This document shows positions 1 to 5,735 of a DNA stretch of 5,735 nt, piece after piece. The DNA comes from Gammaproteobacteria bacterium (GTDB taxonomy: Bacteria > Pseudomonadota > Gammaproteobacteria > UBA6429). The notes below the pieces were generated by a model that had not been told where the DNA came from, made no database searches, and saw only the letters and a list, made by a program, of their open reading frames with translations. The translations under genes were made by a program, and so were the position numbers. Position 1 is the first letter of the stretch, and the number at the start of each line of letters is the position of its first letter. The stretch spans positions 1 to 5,735 of the forward strand of contig QIKU01000104.1 of NCBI GenBank assembly GCA_003232015.1, given 5' to 3'.

Positions 1-2427
1 GATGCAGGTACACAAGGTGGCGGCGAAGCCATTAGTGCTGCCGATGGACAGGATCTTATTAAAAAGTTTACCGAAGTGACCAATAAAATTCTTGCGACCA
101 CCTCATCGGCTGCATCGGTAACCTTTAATACAAACTCACTCGGTAGTGACACGGCGGTATACCAGTCATTATTTAGCACTTCACGCTGGAGTGGGGAAAT
201 AAATGCATTCCCGATTATTCTCAATACCACCAACCCTATTCTAAATGGCAGCGTCAATTTTGCATGCACCCCTGACGCGGTTCCAAATTGCTGGAGCGCA
301 TCAACACACCTTGATAATCTCTCATTTAACAAGGCTACCAACATTTTTCTCGATAATCGTCAGATTATTACCTTAAAAAAAGTTGTTAATACGGTTCCTA
401 ACCCTGATGTTGTTACCGACTACAAGGGGATACCCTTTACAACACCGACTGATTTTACTGCACCAACAAGCAATGAAATCACAACCGCCATGATCAATGA
501 CCTGTGTGCCGGGCCAGATGCTCCCCTTGTTAGCAGTACCGCCTGCACCAGTGCAACAACCGCCGCTAAAGATGACAGCCAGCAATTTGTCGACCGCATG
601 GTCGACTATATTCGTGGTGATCGTAGCTTTGAAAATATATCCACAACACCTGAGTTCCGCACTCGCCAAACCGTATTAGGCGATATTATTAACGGTGCCC
701 CCGTTTTTATTGGCCCGCCTGATTTTGGCTGGAACACAGCAGAAGTTCCAACAAATAAATTTGGTGTAACCGGTAACCGCTACTCTGATTTTAAAACCCT
801 GAGAGCAAACCGAACAAAGGTTCTGTATTCATCCGCAAACGATGGCATGCTACACGCATTTAGAACCGAAACAGTCGGCTCAGCCATTCGGGAATTAGCC
901 GGCGATGAAATATTTGCCTATATGCCATCGTTTCTTTTTTCGAGTAATGCAACCGAAGGCTATCACTACCTGGCTAATCCCAACTATGTCCATAAATACT
1001 ATCTGGATTTAACGCCTACGTTCACTGACGTATATACCAAAGGAAAAGACGTGAGCCAGTCAGACTTCACTTCTCTCACAGCCGACTGGCGCACCGTTCT
1101 CCTCGGCGGTTCACGTGGCGGGATTAAGAAAGGGATTTTTGCACTGGATGTTACCGAACCATCAACTATCACTGAATCCACTGCTGCCAATAAAATCCTC
1201 TGGGAATTTACCGAAAGTGATGATGTCGACCTGGGGTATACCTACAGTAAGCCTACTATTGCATTAACGAACGCTGTTGATAGTGATGGTTTAAATCGTT
1301 GGGCTGCCATTTTTGGTAACGGTTACCAAAATGATACCAGCGCCGTCACGGGTGGAACCAGTTGCACGGCTCAATTATTTATTGTATTTCTTGATGGCGG
1401 CCTCGATGGCACCTGGACACTCGGCACCGACCCGGACACCGCTGATTATATGAAAATTGATACCCAGGTTGGTACAACAGCCGCTGGAGATTGCAATGGT
1501 TTATCAACACCGGCTTTAGCGGATCTCGATGGTGACCGAATTTTAGACCGCGTTTACGCAGGCGATGTTCATGGCAACATGTGGGTCTTTGACCTAACCT
1601 GCGGTGGTGCAAACTGTAGCACAAATGATTTTGATGTTGCCTATAAACAAGGCGCAACACCACGGCCTTTATTTACAACACAGGATCCGTTAGGAACGCC
1701 CCAACCCATTATGGGGAAGCCTATCCTGACCATAAATACACGTGTAGAAACAACCACATCAAACCAGCCTAATGTTCTGGTGCTGTTTGGAACTGGCCAG
1801 TACCATTCAATAAGTGACAATAATGCAACCACCAGGATCAATACCTTTTATGGCATATGGGATGCGGGAACAGGTGAATTAACAGATAATCGCACTGGCG
1901 CAACGTTAGTTGAACAGGTTTTATCGTCAACCACCGTCGCCCTGTATGGCGAGCTTCGGCAAATTACATCCAACACCATTGACTGGTCTACAAAAAAAGG
2001 CTGGTATGTTGACCTGGCGCCACAGAATACAACACTAAATGAAGCAGAAGAACGTGCGGTGGGTAACCCTGCCATCGTAGGCATTGCATTATATTTTAAT
2101 ACCATTATACCTAACGCACAAATATGCGGCTTTGGTGGTGCAGGCTGGCTTATGTCTCTCGATGTATTTACAGGCGGCGCAACCGTATCCACTGCTTTTG
2201 ATCTCACACGAAATGGTATTGTCGACGGCGATGATAATGTTGGCGGCAACGTCTATGTCGGTGAAAGAATGGAAGGGCTTCCGGCTGATTCCAGCTTTAT
2301 CAGTGACTACCAATACACCCAAAGCAGTGATCAAAGTATTGATAAACGAAGAATTATGGGAGGAGAACCGGGTCCAGCAGCTACCGGTTTAGGGCGTTTA
2401 TCATGGCGGGAACTCCGTGCCAATTAA
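1..2427 (+). CDS. pilY1: PilY1/PilC-family type IV pilus tip adhesin and biogenesis factor, 5'-truncated by window edge
   Basis: The reading frame is open from base 1 (first residues DAGTQGGGEA), so the GTG at 76 is internal and the true start lies outside; 808 codons are visible. Family members are usually about 1000-1300 residues, so the missing part should hold the signal peptide and most of the N-terminal von Willebrand A-like region. Seen here, numbered from the first codon in the window: the conserved RGD-R-S segment at 205-209 (YIRGDRS); LGDIINGAPV shortly after it; and beta-propeller blades of the PilC type, namely NDGMLHAF (280-287), GGSRGGIKKGIFALD (369-383), GNGYQND (439-445), a calcium loop (508-516) followed by VYAGDVHGNMWVFDL (518-532), and FGTGQYH (597-602). 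The C-terminus ends in the family-typical GRLSWREL. In P. aeruginosa the protein sits at the pilus tip or outer surface, primes pilus assembly with minor pilins, binds calcium to oppose retraction, and acts in adhesion and surface sensing. The gene lies 31 nt before pilE, as expected for the minor-pilin operon. Family assignment is firm; adhesion partners are unknown. Confidence 0.95.
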   Translation, partial: DAGTQGGGEAISAADGQDLIKKFTEVTNKILATTSSAASVTFNTNSLGSDTAVYQSLFSTSRWSGEINAFPIILNTTNPILNGSVNFACTPDAVPNCWSASTHLDNLSFNKATNIFLDNRQIITLKKVVNTVPNPDVVTDYKGIPFTTPTDFTAPTSNEITTAMINDLCAGPDAPLVSSTACTSATTAAKDDSQQFVDRMVDYIRGDRSFENISTTPEFRTRQTVLGDIINGAPVFIGPPDFGWNTAEVPTNKFGVTGNRYSDFKTLRANRTKVLYSSANDGMLHAFRTETVGSAIRELAGDEIFAYMPSFLFSSNATEGYHYLANPNYVHKYYLDLTPTFTDVYTKGKDVSQSDFTSLTADWRTVLLGGSRGGIKKGIFALDVTEPSTITESTAANKILWEFTESDDVDLGYTYSKPTIALTNAVDSDGLNRWAAIFGNGYQNDTSAVTGGTSCTAQLFIVFLDGGLDGTWTLGTDPDTADYMKIDTQVGTTAAGDCNGLSTPALADLDGDRILDRVYAGDVHGNMWVFDLTCGGANCSTNDFDVAYKQGATPRPLFTTQDPLGTPQPIMGKPILTINTRVETTTSNQPNVLVLFGTGQYHSISDNNATTRINTFYGIWDAGTGELTDNRTGATLVEQVLSSTTVALYGELRQITSNTIDWSTKKGWYVDLAPQNTTLNEAEERAVGNPAIVGIALYFNTIIPNAQICGFGGAGWLMSLDVFTGGATVSTAFDLTRNGIVDGDDNVGGNVYVGERMEGLPADSSFISDYQYTQSSDQSIDKRRIMGGEPGPAATGLGRLSWRELRAN
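1522..1548 (+). other. Calcium-binding EF-hand-like loop of PilY1
   Basis: The codons spell DLDGDRILD, with acidic side chains at loop positions 1, 3, 5 and 9 (D508, D510, D512, D516 in window numbering). It lies just before VYAGDVHGN in the beta-propeller. P. aeruginosa PilY1 has its structurally defined calcium site at the equivalent place, where calcium occupancy controls pilus extension versus retraction. All expected ligands are present, so calcium binding is a sound inference. Confidence 0.8.
2200..2226 (+). other. Second, degenerate EF-hand/dockerin-like loop near PilY1 C-terminus
   Basis: The codons spell DLTRNGIVD and are followed at once by GDDN. D, T, N and D sit at loop positions 1, 3, 5 and 9, with the usual Gly at 6 and hydrophobic residue at 8. 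The segment FDxxxNGxVDxxD looks like a single calcium-binding loop. A similar acidic segment is, as far as I recall, common near the end of PilC/PilY1 propellers. Metal binding here is inferred from the pattern only. Confidence 0.5.
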
Positions 2428-2442
2428 AACCTACGATACTGC

Positions 2443-2447
2443 AGAGG
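2443..2447 (+). promoter_or_regulatory. Ribosome binding site for pilE (supports ATG 2459)
   Basis: AGAGG lies 11 nt before the ATG at 2459. Initiation there gives a canonical six-residue prepilin leader. The upstream GTG at 2417 overlaps the end of pilY1 and would give a 20-residue leader with two acidic residues, so it is less likely. Confidence 0.5.
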
Positions 2448-2458
2448 CTGCAACCACA

Positions 2459-3067
2459 ATGAAACAACAAACAGGCTTTACTTTAATCGAACTAATGATC
2501 GTTGTAGCCATCATAGGCATCATTGCCACTGTCGGTTGGCCAATGTACACCGAGCAAGGCCGGCTTAATAACCGGGTTGATGCACTGGTTGCAACCAATG
2601 CGGTTGCTCTGGCTTTAACCCAATATGAGTCGGATAATGGTGAATTCCACTGGGATGCTAACCCTGGTGCCGTCACTGTGGCAAACGCACATAACCGTTA
2701 TTTGCCAATGGCTAACGTCGGCCTGACAAGCGGCACAACTGACGACATCATCTGTACAGAAAGACGCGGCTTTCGCTGGGTGCCGGCGGACAACCGCTAC
2801 GAATCCTGCAAAGGCCTTTATTCCATTAATGTTGTTATTGGTGGTGGCGCGGCTGCAAATACATTTGTAATAACAACCACTGCCATTGCAGGCCGCCCTC
2901 AGGCTGCTGTTGCAGCTGATCCAGATGCAGGCGACCCTCCCTGCCAGCAGTTTATCCTAGATAATAATGGTGCAAAAGATTACAACCCCTCAGCTGCCCT
3001 TCTGGCACTTGAAGCAAAAGGTACAAACAACTTGCATTCGGTTAGAAAATGCTGGGGAAGCGATTAA
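2459..3067 (+). CDS. pilE: PilE-like type IV (minor) prepilin
   Basis: A type IV pilin subunit processed and N-methylated by the prepilin peptidase PilD. The ATG at 2459 gives 202 residues beginning with leader MKQQTG, cleavage after Gly6, mature FTLIELMIVVAIIG with Phe at +1 and the essential Glu at +5, and Pro at mature position 22, all hallmarks of the N-terminal alpha-helix that anchors pilins in the inner membrane and packs in the fibre. A longer in-frame version from GTG 2417 is possible but not favoured. Cysteines are at 99, 117, 162 and 198; the last pair, with CW near the C-terminus, resembles the disulfide-bounded D-region of pilins. At about 196 mature residues it is long for PilE, which is commonly near 140. 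Position right after pilY1 matches PilE of the P. aeruginosa cluster, a minor pilin that joins the initiation complex. The pilY2 gene found there between the two is absent. A major-pilin role is less likely in this context. Confidence 0.9.
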   Translation: MKQQTGFTLIELMIVVAIIGIIATVGWPMYTEQGRLNNRVDALVATNAVALALTQYESDNGEFHWDANPGAVTVANAHNRYLPMANVGLTSGTTDDIICTERRGFRWVPADNRYESCKGLYSINVVIGGGAAANTFVITTTAIAGRPQAAVAADPDAGDPPCQQFILDNNGAKDYNPSAALLALEAKGTNNLHSVRKCWGSD

Positions 3068-3103
3068 GTCGCAGCCCTTTAAAGTTAAATACGGAGAAAT
3101 CGT

Positions 3104-3406
3104 ATGAAAAAATTTATTACAGCCCTGTTTTTGCTATTTTCTTTTAGCCTTCCGCAATTAAGTTATGCAAGTGGATGTGGCATAACAAAAATTTTATTTG
3201 ATAGCGGAAAATACCAACGCGCCTTTAAGCAGGCAAAAACTGATGCCACCTATAACAGTGCCTGCTCTGAATATTATTTAGGGCTTATGTATATAGCCGG
3301 GCAAGGTGTAAAAACGAATTCTGCAAAGGGCTATGCATATTTAGAGAGTGCAGCGAAAAAAGGCTACCAGCCTGCGATTGATTTTTTTGCAAACATGCCC
3401 ATGTAA
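3104..3406 (+). CDS. Small secreted Sel1-repeat protein, function unknown
   Basis: A 100-residue protein with a good ribosome binding site (GGAGA at 3093-3097, 7 nt before ATG). Residues 1-22 form a classic Sec signal peptide: MKK, a hydrophobic core, then cleavage expected after Ser-Tyr-Ala. Cys25 is not in a proper lipobox (it is preceded by A-S-G, with no Leu at -3), so a soluble periplasmic or secreted product is favoured over a lipoprotein. Residues about 53-91 match one Sel1-like (TPR-related) helical repeat: a YYLGLMYIAGQGV helix and turn, then AKGYAYLESAAKKGYQPA. A partial helix (SGKYQRAFKQAK) precedes it. Cys25 and Cys54 could form a disulfide. Sel1 repeats mediate protein contacts; no enzymatic motif is visible. 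It starts 36 nt after pilE with no obvious promoter, so it is probably co-transcribed with the pilus genes. Three lines inside it (3121-3300) count 39% GC, against 51% in 2701-2880 of pilE, which hints at later acquisition. A pilus role is only a positional inference. Confidence 0.85.
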   Translation: MKKFITALFLLFSFSLPQLSYASGCGITKILFDSGKYQRAFKQAKTDATYNSACSEYYLGLMYIAGQGVKTNSAKGYAYLESAAKKGYQPAIDFFANMPM

Positions 3407-3407
3407 C

Positions 3408-3493
3408 ACCAGGTTTGCATAAGCTTTATTTTTGATTTTTATGCTGTTACTGAGCAAGATTGCCGCGCCATCACTCGCAATAACCTGGTTTTT
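3408..3493 (+). terminator. Weak candidate terminator after the pilus cluster
   Basis: ACCAGGTT (3408-3415) is perfectly complementary to AACCTGGT (3482-3489), and the second arm runs into TTTTT (3489-3493). The stem begins two bases after the Sel1 gene stop. The 66-nt loop is far longer than in a normal intrinsic terminator, and it contains another palindrome (3457-3482). The function is therefore uncertain; it may just be paired flanks of the repeat. Confidence 0.25.
3457..3482. repeat. Degenerate palindromic intergenic repeat (ATTGCGAG...GGCAATCT type)
   Basis: Read on the minus strand it begins TATTGCGAGTG and ends GCGCGGCAATCT, with ATTGC/GCAAT as complementary ends around a GC-rich centre. 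From memory this resembles a class of short dispersed repeats (ATTGCGAG...GCAATC) found between genes in many proteobacteria. Only one copy is in the window, so repetition cannot be shown here. Confidence 0.4.
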
Positions 3494-3515
3494 GTCGTTG
3501 CAAATGCATTAAGAC

Positions 3516-3548
3516 TCCCGGATTTCGCTGCGGCTACATCCAGGCTAC
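3516..3548. repeat. Palindromic intergenic repeat of the GTAGCCCGGAT...ATCCGGG type
   Basis: On the minus strand it starts GTAGCCTGGATG and ends GCAGCGAAATCCGGGA, very close to a REP-like element I recognise as widespread in gammaproteobacterial intergenic regions. On the plus strand CCCGGAT (3517-3523) pairs with ATCCAGG (3538-3544) with one mismatch, giving a 7-bp hairpin. GGCTACAT also occurs twice as a direct repeat (3532-3539 and 3543-3550). It lies between convergent operons, a usual place for such elements. Confidence 0.6.
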
Positions 3549-3550
3549 AT

Positions 3551-3600
3551 AAATAAAAAGATGGGATTGACAGTTTACCAATGTAGATTTCCTTATCCCA
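3551..3600 (-). terminator. Weak candidate terminator of the ileS-lspA-fkpB-ispH operon
   Basis: Read on the minus strand, TGGGAT (3600-3595) is complementary to ATCCCA (3567-3562), followed within two bases by TTTTT (3559-3555), all starting 18 nt past the ispH stop. The stem is only 6 bp with a 27-nt loop, so intrinsic termination is doubtful; the adjacent GC-rich repeat at 3516-3548 could also contribute. Confidence 0.25.
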
Positions 3601-3617
3601 GGTTCGGGTTAAATAAC

Positions 3618-4556
3618 TTATTGCAACTCTTTAGGTAAAGAAAAAACAACCGTTTCTTTCACCCCCTGGTTTTGAATAATATCTTCATCCGCAACGCCCC
3701 ATTCCTTTAAGCGTTGCAATACTTTTTCGACCAGCACTTCAGGTGCAGATGCACCTGCGGTTAAGCCAATTTTTTTCCTGCCCTGTAACCAGCTTCTGTC
3801 TATTTCGGTTTCATTGTCAATTAAGTAAGCGGGCACATTTAAACGGTCAGCCACTTCGCGTAACCGGTTTGAATTAGAACTATTGGGGGAACCCACAACA
3901 AATAAAATATCACAGGCGGCAACCAGCGCCTTGACTGCGTCTTGCCTGTTTTGCGTTGCATAACAAATATCTTCTTTTTTCGGGCCCTGGATTTTTGGGA
4001 AGCGTTGCTTTAGTGCATTAATAACTTCAGCGGTGTCATCCATCGACAAGGTTGTTTGTGTAAAGTATGCCAGTTCATCAGGGTTGTTTACATTAAGTTG
4101 TGCAACATCACTGACTGTTTCAATTAAGTAAATTTTACCGCCCTGCTGCTCGTCAAACTGCCCCATGGTGCCTTCTACTTCGGGGTGCCCATGGTGGCCA
4201 ATTAAAATACATTCCTGCCCTGTTTGGCTAAAACGCGATACTTCCATATGCACTTTGGTAACCAATGGACAGGTTGCATCAAATACTCTAAAGCCGCGCC
4301 GTTTTGCTTCCTGCCGCACCGCTTGCGATACCCCATGCGCACTAAAAATAAGGGTTGCACCTTCCGGCACGTCATTCAGGTCTTCAATAAAAATAGCACC
4401 GTTATGGCGTAAGCAATCCACCACGTATTTATTATGTACCACTTCATGCCGCACGTAGATAGGTGCACCAAATAAATCCAGTGCACGGTCAACAATTTCA
4501 ATTGCACGGTCAACACCGGCACAAAAACCACGTGGATTAGCTAATAAAACCTGCAT
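3618..4556 (-). CDS. ispH: 4-hydroxy-3-methylbut-2-enyl diphosphate reductase (IspH/LytB)
   Basis: The last enzyme of the MEP isoprenoid pathway. It reductively dehydroxylates HMBPP to IPP and DMAPP using a [4Fe-4S] cluster in the cytoplasm. The 312 residues match the usual length (about 315). The three cluster cysteines are Cys12 ([11 protein letters not shown]), Cys96 ([10 protein letters not shown]) and Cys198 ([10 protein letters not shown]). Substrate-binding residues of the E. coli enzyme are recognisable: His41, His74 (SAHGVS), His124 and Glu126 ([10 protein letters not shown]), Thr168 (FTQTTLS), Ser226-Ser227-Asn228 ([11 protein letters not shown]) and Ser270 (TAGASAPE). Numbering differs from E. 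coli by at most one. The start is fixed by the N-terminal [14 protein letters not shown]. It overlaps the fkpB stop by one base (TAATG), with a purine-rich AAGGATGAG upstream inside fkpB, so translational coupling is likely. It is the last gene of the operon and converges on the pilus cluster. No defect is visible. Confidence 0.98.
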   Translation of the reverse strand: MQVLLANPRGFCAGVDRAIEIVDRALDLFGAPIYVRHEVVHNKYVVDCLRHNGAIFIEDLNDVPEGATLIFSAHGVSQAVRQEAKRRGFRVFDATCPLVTKVHMEVSRFSQTGQECILIGHHGHPEVEGTMGQFDEQQGGKIYLIETVSDVAQLNVNNPDELAYFTQTTLSMDDTAEVINALKQRFPKIQGPKKEDICYATQNRQDAVKALVAACDILFVVGSPNSSNSNRLREVADRLNVPAYLIDNETEIDRSWLQGRKKIGLTAGASAPEVLVEKVLQRLKEWGVADEDIIQNQGVKETVVFSLPKELQ

Positions 4557-5089
4557 TAATGTTGCTCATCCTTGTTTGGTACGTCTTCGCCTATATCAGC
4601 CTGAATAAAATCACCACTGGCAATCGCATCCAGTTGTGCCTGGCCGGGTTTAATCTTAAGAATTTCCACATCAAAAGTGACCACAAAACCCGCACAGGGA
4701 TGGTTAAAATCAACCTTAACTTCGGTTGCGGTTATTTCTTTTATAGTGCCCGGCACGGCTTCGCCAGACGGTGTTGTAAATTCAATAATCACGCCTTCTT
4801 CCAGCTTAAAAGAAGAATCAAATTCTTCTCGTGGCATCATATGGATACTTTCTTCGTCAGGAAAACCAAAAGCATTGACCGGGGCAAGCGACAAACATTG
4901 CTTGGCTCCTTCTTTTAAACCATAGAGCATCATTTCCAGGCCTTCAATTAAGGTGCCGTCACCCATGGTAAAGGTCATGGGTTCATTTTCATCGGTACAA
5001 TCGGCAACCGTTCCATCCGGCAGGCTTAAAGTAAAATTCATGGTTACTTCGCTACCGGGGCAAATAGTAATGGTGCTTATTTCTGTCAT
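4556..5089 (-). CDS. fkpB: FKBP-type peptidyl-prolyl cis-trans isomerase FkpB (SlpA)
   Basis: A 177-residue SlyD-like FKBP that catalyses prolyl isomerisation and usually also acts as a cytosolic folding helper. Segments matching E. coli FkpB in order: [18 protein letters not shown] (15-32), [20 protein letters not shown] (42-61), NAFGFPDEE (72-80), the inserted chaperone flap with MPREEF (85-90), then PGTIKEI (113-119), [19 protein letters not shown] (126-144). Family members usually have NHPLAG; here the Leu is Cys132. E. coli FkpB has 149 residues; the surplus is mainly an acidic tail of about 27 residues after IKPGQ ending KDEQH. It lacks the His-rich metal tail of SlyD. The ATG at 5089 has AAAGAG (5103-5098) 8 nt upstream. 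It sits 63 nt after lspA and shares one base with ispH, the usual ileS operon setting. Activity is inferred from homology. Confidence 0.95.
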   Translation of the reverse strand: MTEISTITICPGSEVTMNFTLSLPDGTVADCTDENEPMTFTMGDGTLIEGLEMMLYGLKEGAKQCLSLAPVNAFGFPDEESIHMMPREEFDSSFKLEEGVIIEFTTPSGEAVPGTIKEITATEVKVDFNHPCAGFVVTFDVEILKIKPGQAQLDAIASGDFIQADIGEDVPNKDEQH

Positions 5090-5110
5090 TTTAAATACTC
5101 TTTATAAATA

Positions 5111-5183
5111 TTTTGAAACACGAAGGTTACAAACTAAAAGATTTCTTCGCGGTTAATCAGATTTTGAACTTTTTTGAAACACG
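5111..5183. repeat. 12-bp direct repeat spanning the lspA 3' end
   Basis: TTTTGAAACACG occurs at 5111-5122 (in the lspA-fkpB gap) and at 5172-5183 (inside the last codons of lspA), 61 nt apart in the same orientation. The bases around the two copies differ, so a recent large duplication is not apparent. No function is assigned. Confidence 0.4.
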
Positions 5184-5659
5184 TTTGGGAAAATTGTATC
5201 CACAATTAATATCACCACACCAATCGTAATGGCCGAGTCGGCAATATTAAAGGCCGGCCAGTGATAGACGTTATAATAAATATCGATAAAATCAACAACG
5301 TACCCTAAAAGAACACGGTCTATCAGGTTACCGACTGCGCCGCCTAAAATAAGTGTAAAAGCCAGCGCCTGAAATTTTTCTTCGGGCTTAAGTCTCTTGA
5401 TCCAGAAAATAAGTACGATACTAACAACGAAGGATATAACCGTAAAAAACCAACGCTGCCAACCACCGGCATCACTTAAAAAACTAAAAGCAGCCCCTTC
5501 ATTATGCATTAAGGTAAAATTGAACATTGGCATTACTGCAACGGCTTCGTACATTTTTAGCTCTGCCGTTGCAATATATTTAGTAATTTGATCGGCGATA
5601 ACAATAACCGCTGCAATAATCATCCAGTTACGCAAAGTTTCGCTCCTCACCTGTTGCAT
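5153..5659 (-). CDS. lspA: Lipoprotein signal peptidase (prolipoprotein signal peptidase II, LspA)
   Basis: An inner-membrane aspartyl protease that removes the signal peptide from diacylglyceryl-modified prolipoproteins. With the ATG at 5659 the product is 168 residues with four hydrophobic segments (about 13-29, 73-88, 99-112, 142-158). Family motifs in order: IADQITKY with Asp23; the HNEGAAFSF block (52-60) followed by [24 protein letters not shown] with catalytic Asp123; and FNIADSAI with catalytic Asp141. The catalytic pair has the same spacing and numbering as E. coli LspA, which favours this start. Two things compete with it: the ATG at 5665, and a TTG at 5635 (160 residues) that has a much better ribosome binding site, GAGGAG at 5648-5643 with 7-nt spacing. 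The frame is open further upstream to 5722, but that part lies inside ileS. The gene overlaps the ileS end by 32 nt with the ATG chosen. Function is firm; the start is not. Confidence 0.96.
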   Translation of the reverse strand: MQQVRSETLRNWMIIAAVIVIADQITKYIATAELKMYEAVAVMPMFNFTLMHNEGAAFSFLSDAGGWQRWFFTVISFVVSIVLIFWIKRLKPEEKFQALAFTLILGGAVGNLIDRVLLGYVVDFIDIYYNVYHWPAFNIADSAITIGVVILIVDTIFPNVFQKSSKSD

Positions 5660-5735
5660 CCACATTTTCAATACAGCGACCACATAATTCAGGATGTATA
5701 CTGTTACTACCGACATCCTCACGTAAATGCCAGCA
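5628..5735 (-). CDS. ileS: Isoleucyl-tRNA synthetase, C-terminal 35 codons only (cut by right window edge)
   Basis: Reading the minus strand from base 5735 gives an open frame of 35 codons to a TAA at 5630-5628. It starts [10 protein letters not shown] and continues [12 protein letters not shown], then GEERNFA and stop. This is the C-terminal zinc-finger tail of bacterial IleS: the CWH of a CxxCWH pair followed by HPxLCxRC and the final GExR. The first cysteine of the first pair is outside the window. IleS charges tRNA-Ile in the cytoplasm, and this zinc domain helps bind tRNA. The gene heads the ileS-lspA-fkpB-ispH operon, and its last codons overlap the lspA start region. The short length, motif density and genomic position together make the call safe. 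Confidence 0.93.
   Translation of the reverse strand, partial: CWHLREDVGSNSIHPELCGRCIENVDATGEERNFA

Noticed and set aside
373..669. 98-codon minus-strand frame and overlapping 60-codon plus frame inside pilY1
   Set aside because: Both are shadows of the PilY1 reading frame, whose motifs run through this stretch.
1848..2249. 133-codon open frame on the minus strand inside pilY1
   Set aside because: It lies entirely opposite a well-conserved part of pilY1, has no recognisable domain, and has no sign of its own gene context.
2417..2458. N-terminal extension of pilE from GTG 2417
   Set aside because: It overlaps the pilY1 stop and would give an atypical 20-residue acidic leader; the ATG at 2459 yields a canonical MKQQTG leader and has AGAGG upstream.
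3125..3184. Sel1-repeat protein as a lipoprotein substrate of the neighbouring LspA
   Set aside because: The residues before Cys25 are A-S-G without Leu at -3, and an ordinary signal peptidase I site (S-Y-A) lies just upstream.
3417..3444. Small inverted repeat GCATAA/TTATGC after the Sel1 gene
   Set aside because: It is a six-base AT-rich stem with a 16-nt loop and no trailing T-run, too weak to call.
3567..3596. Plus-strand TTGACA (3567-3572) as a possible -35 box
   Set aside because: No acceptable -10 box follows at 16-18 nt (best match 3 of 6), and only the antisense of ispH lies downstream.
4559..4918. 119-codon plus-strand frame opposite fkpB
   Set aside because: It is antisense to conserved FKBP motifs, with basic low-information composition and no known domain.
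5660..5722. Extended lspA from ATG 5722 (189 residues)
   Set aside because: The extra 21 codons lie inside the ileS zinc-finger tail in another frame and are not typical of LspA N-termini.

Overview
The window comes from a gammaproteobacterium of moderate GC, most likely in the Pseudomonas/Cellvibrio/Hahella neighbourhood. This rests on gene order and protein motifs, not on a search. The order pilY1-pilE facing a convergent ispH-fkpB-lspA-ileS block is the arrangement known from Pseudomonas aeruginosa and relatives, where the minor-pilin cluster ends against the isoleucyl-tRNA synthetase operon.

Left half, plus strand (1-3406): the 3' two thirds of pilY1, a calcium-binding type IV pilus tip/adhesin protein open at the left edge; then pilE, a prepilin with a classic type III signal (start revised to 2459); then a short secreted Sel1-repeat protein with an AT-richer composition. 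The three lie 31 and 36 nt apart and are probably one transcript. The pilY2 gene found between pilY1 and pilE in P. aeruginosa is absent, and the Sel1 gene is not part of the cluster as known there.

Middle (3407-3617): a 211-bp convergent intergenic gap. It holds no gene. It contains two palindromic repeats that resemble intergenic repeats scattered through many proteobacterial genomes, plus weak candidate terminators for each side.

Right half, minus strand (5735 down to 3618): the last 35 codons of ileS (cut by the right edge), then lspA (lipoprotein signal peptidase II), fkpB (FKBP-type peptidyl-prolyl isomerase) and ispH (last enzyme of the MEP isoprenoid pathway). ileS and lspA overlap or abut depending on the lspA start, fkpB and ispH share one base (TAATG), and lspA-fkpB are 63 nt apart. 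This is the familiar conserved operon.

I do not see a new multi-gene system here. The points most worth a second look are the small Sel1-repeat gene attached to the pilus cluster, the long four-cysteine PilE, a second EF-hand-like loop near the PilY1 C-terminus, and the repeats in the convergent gap.
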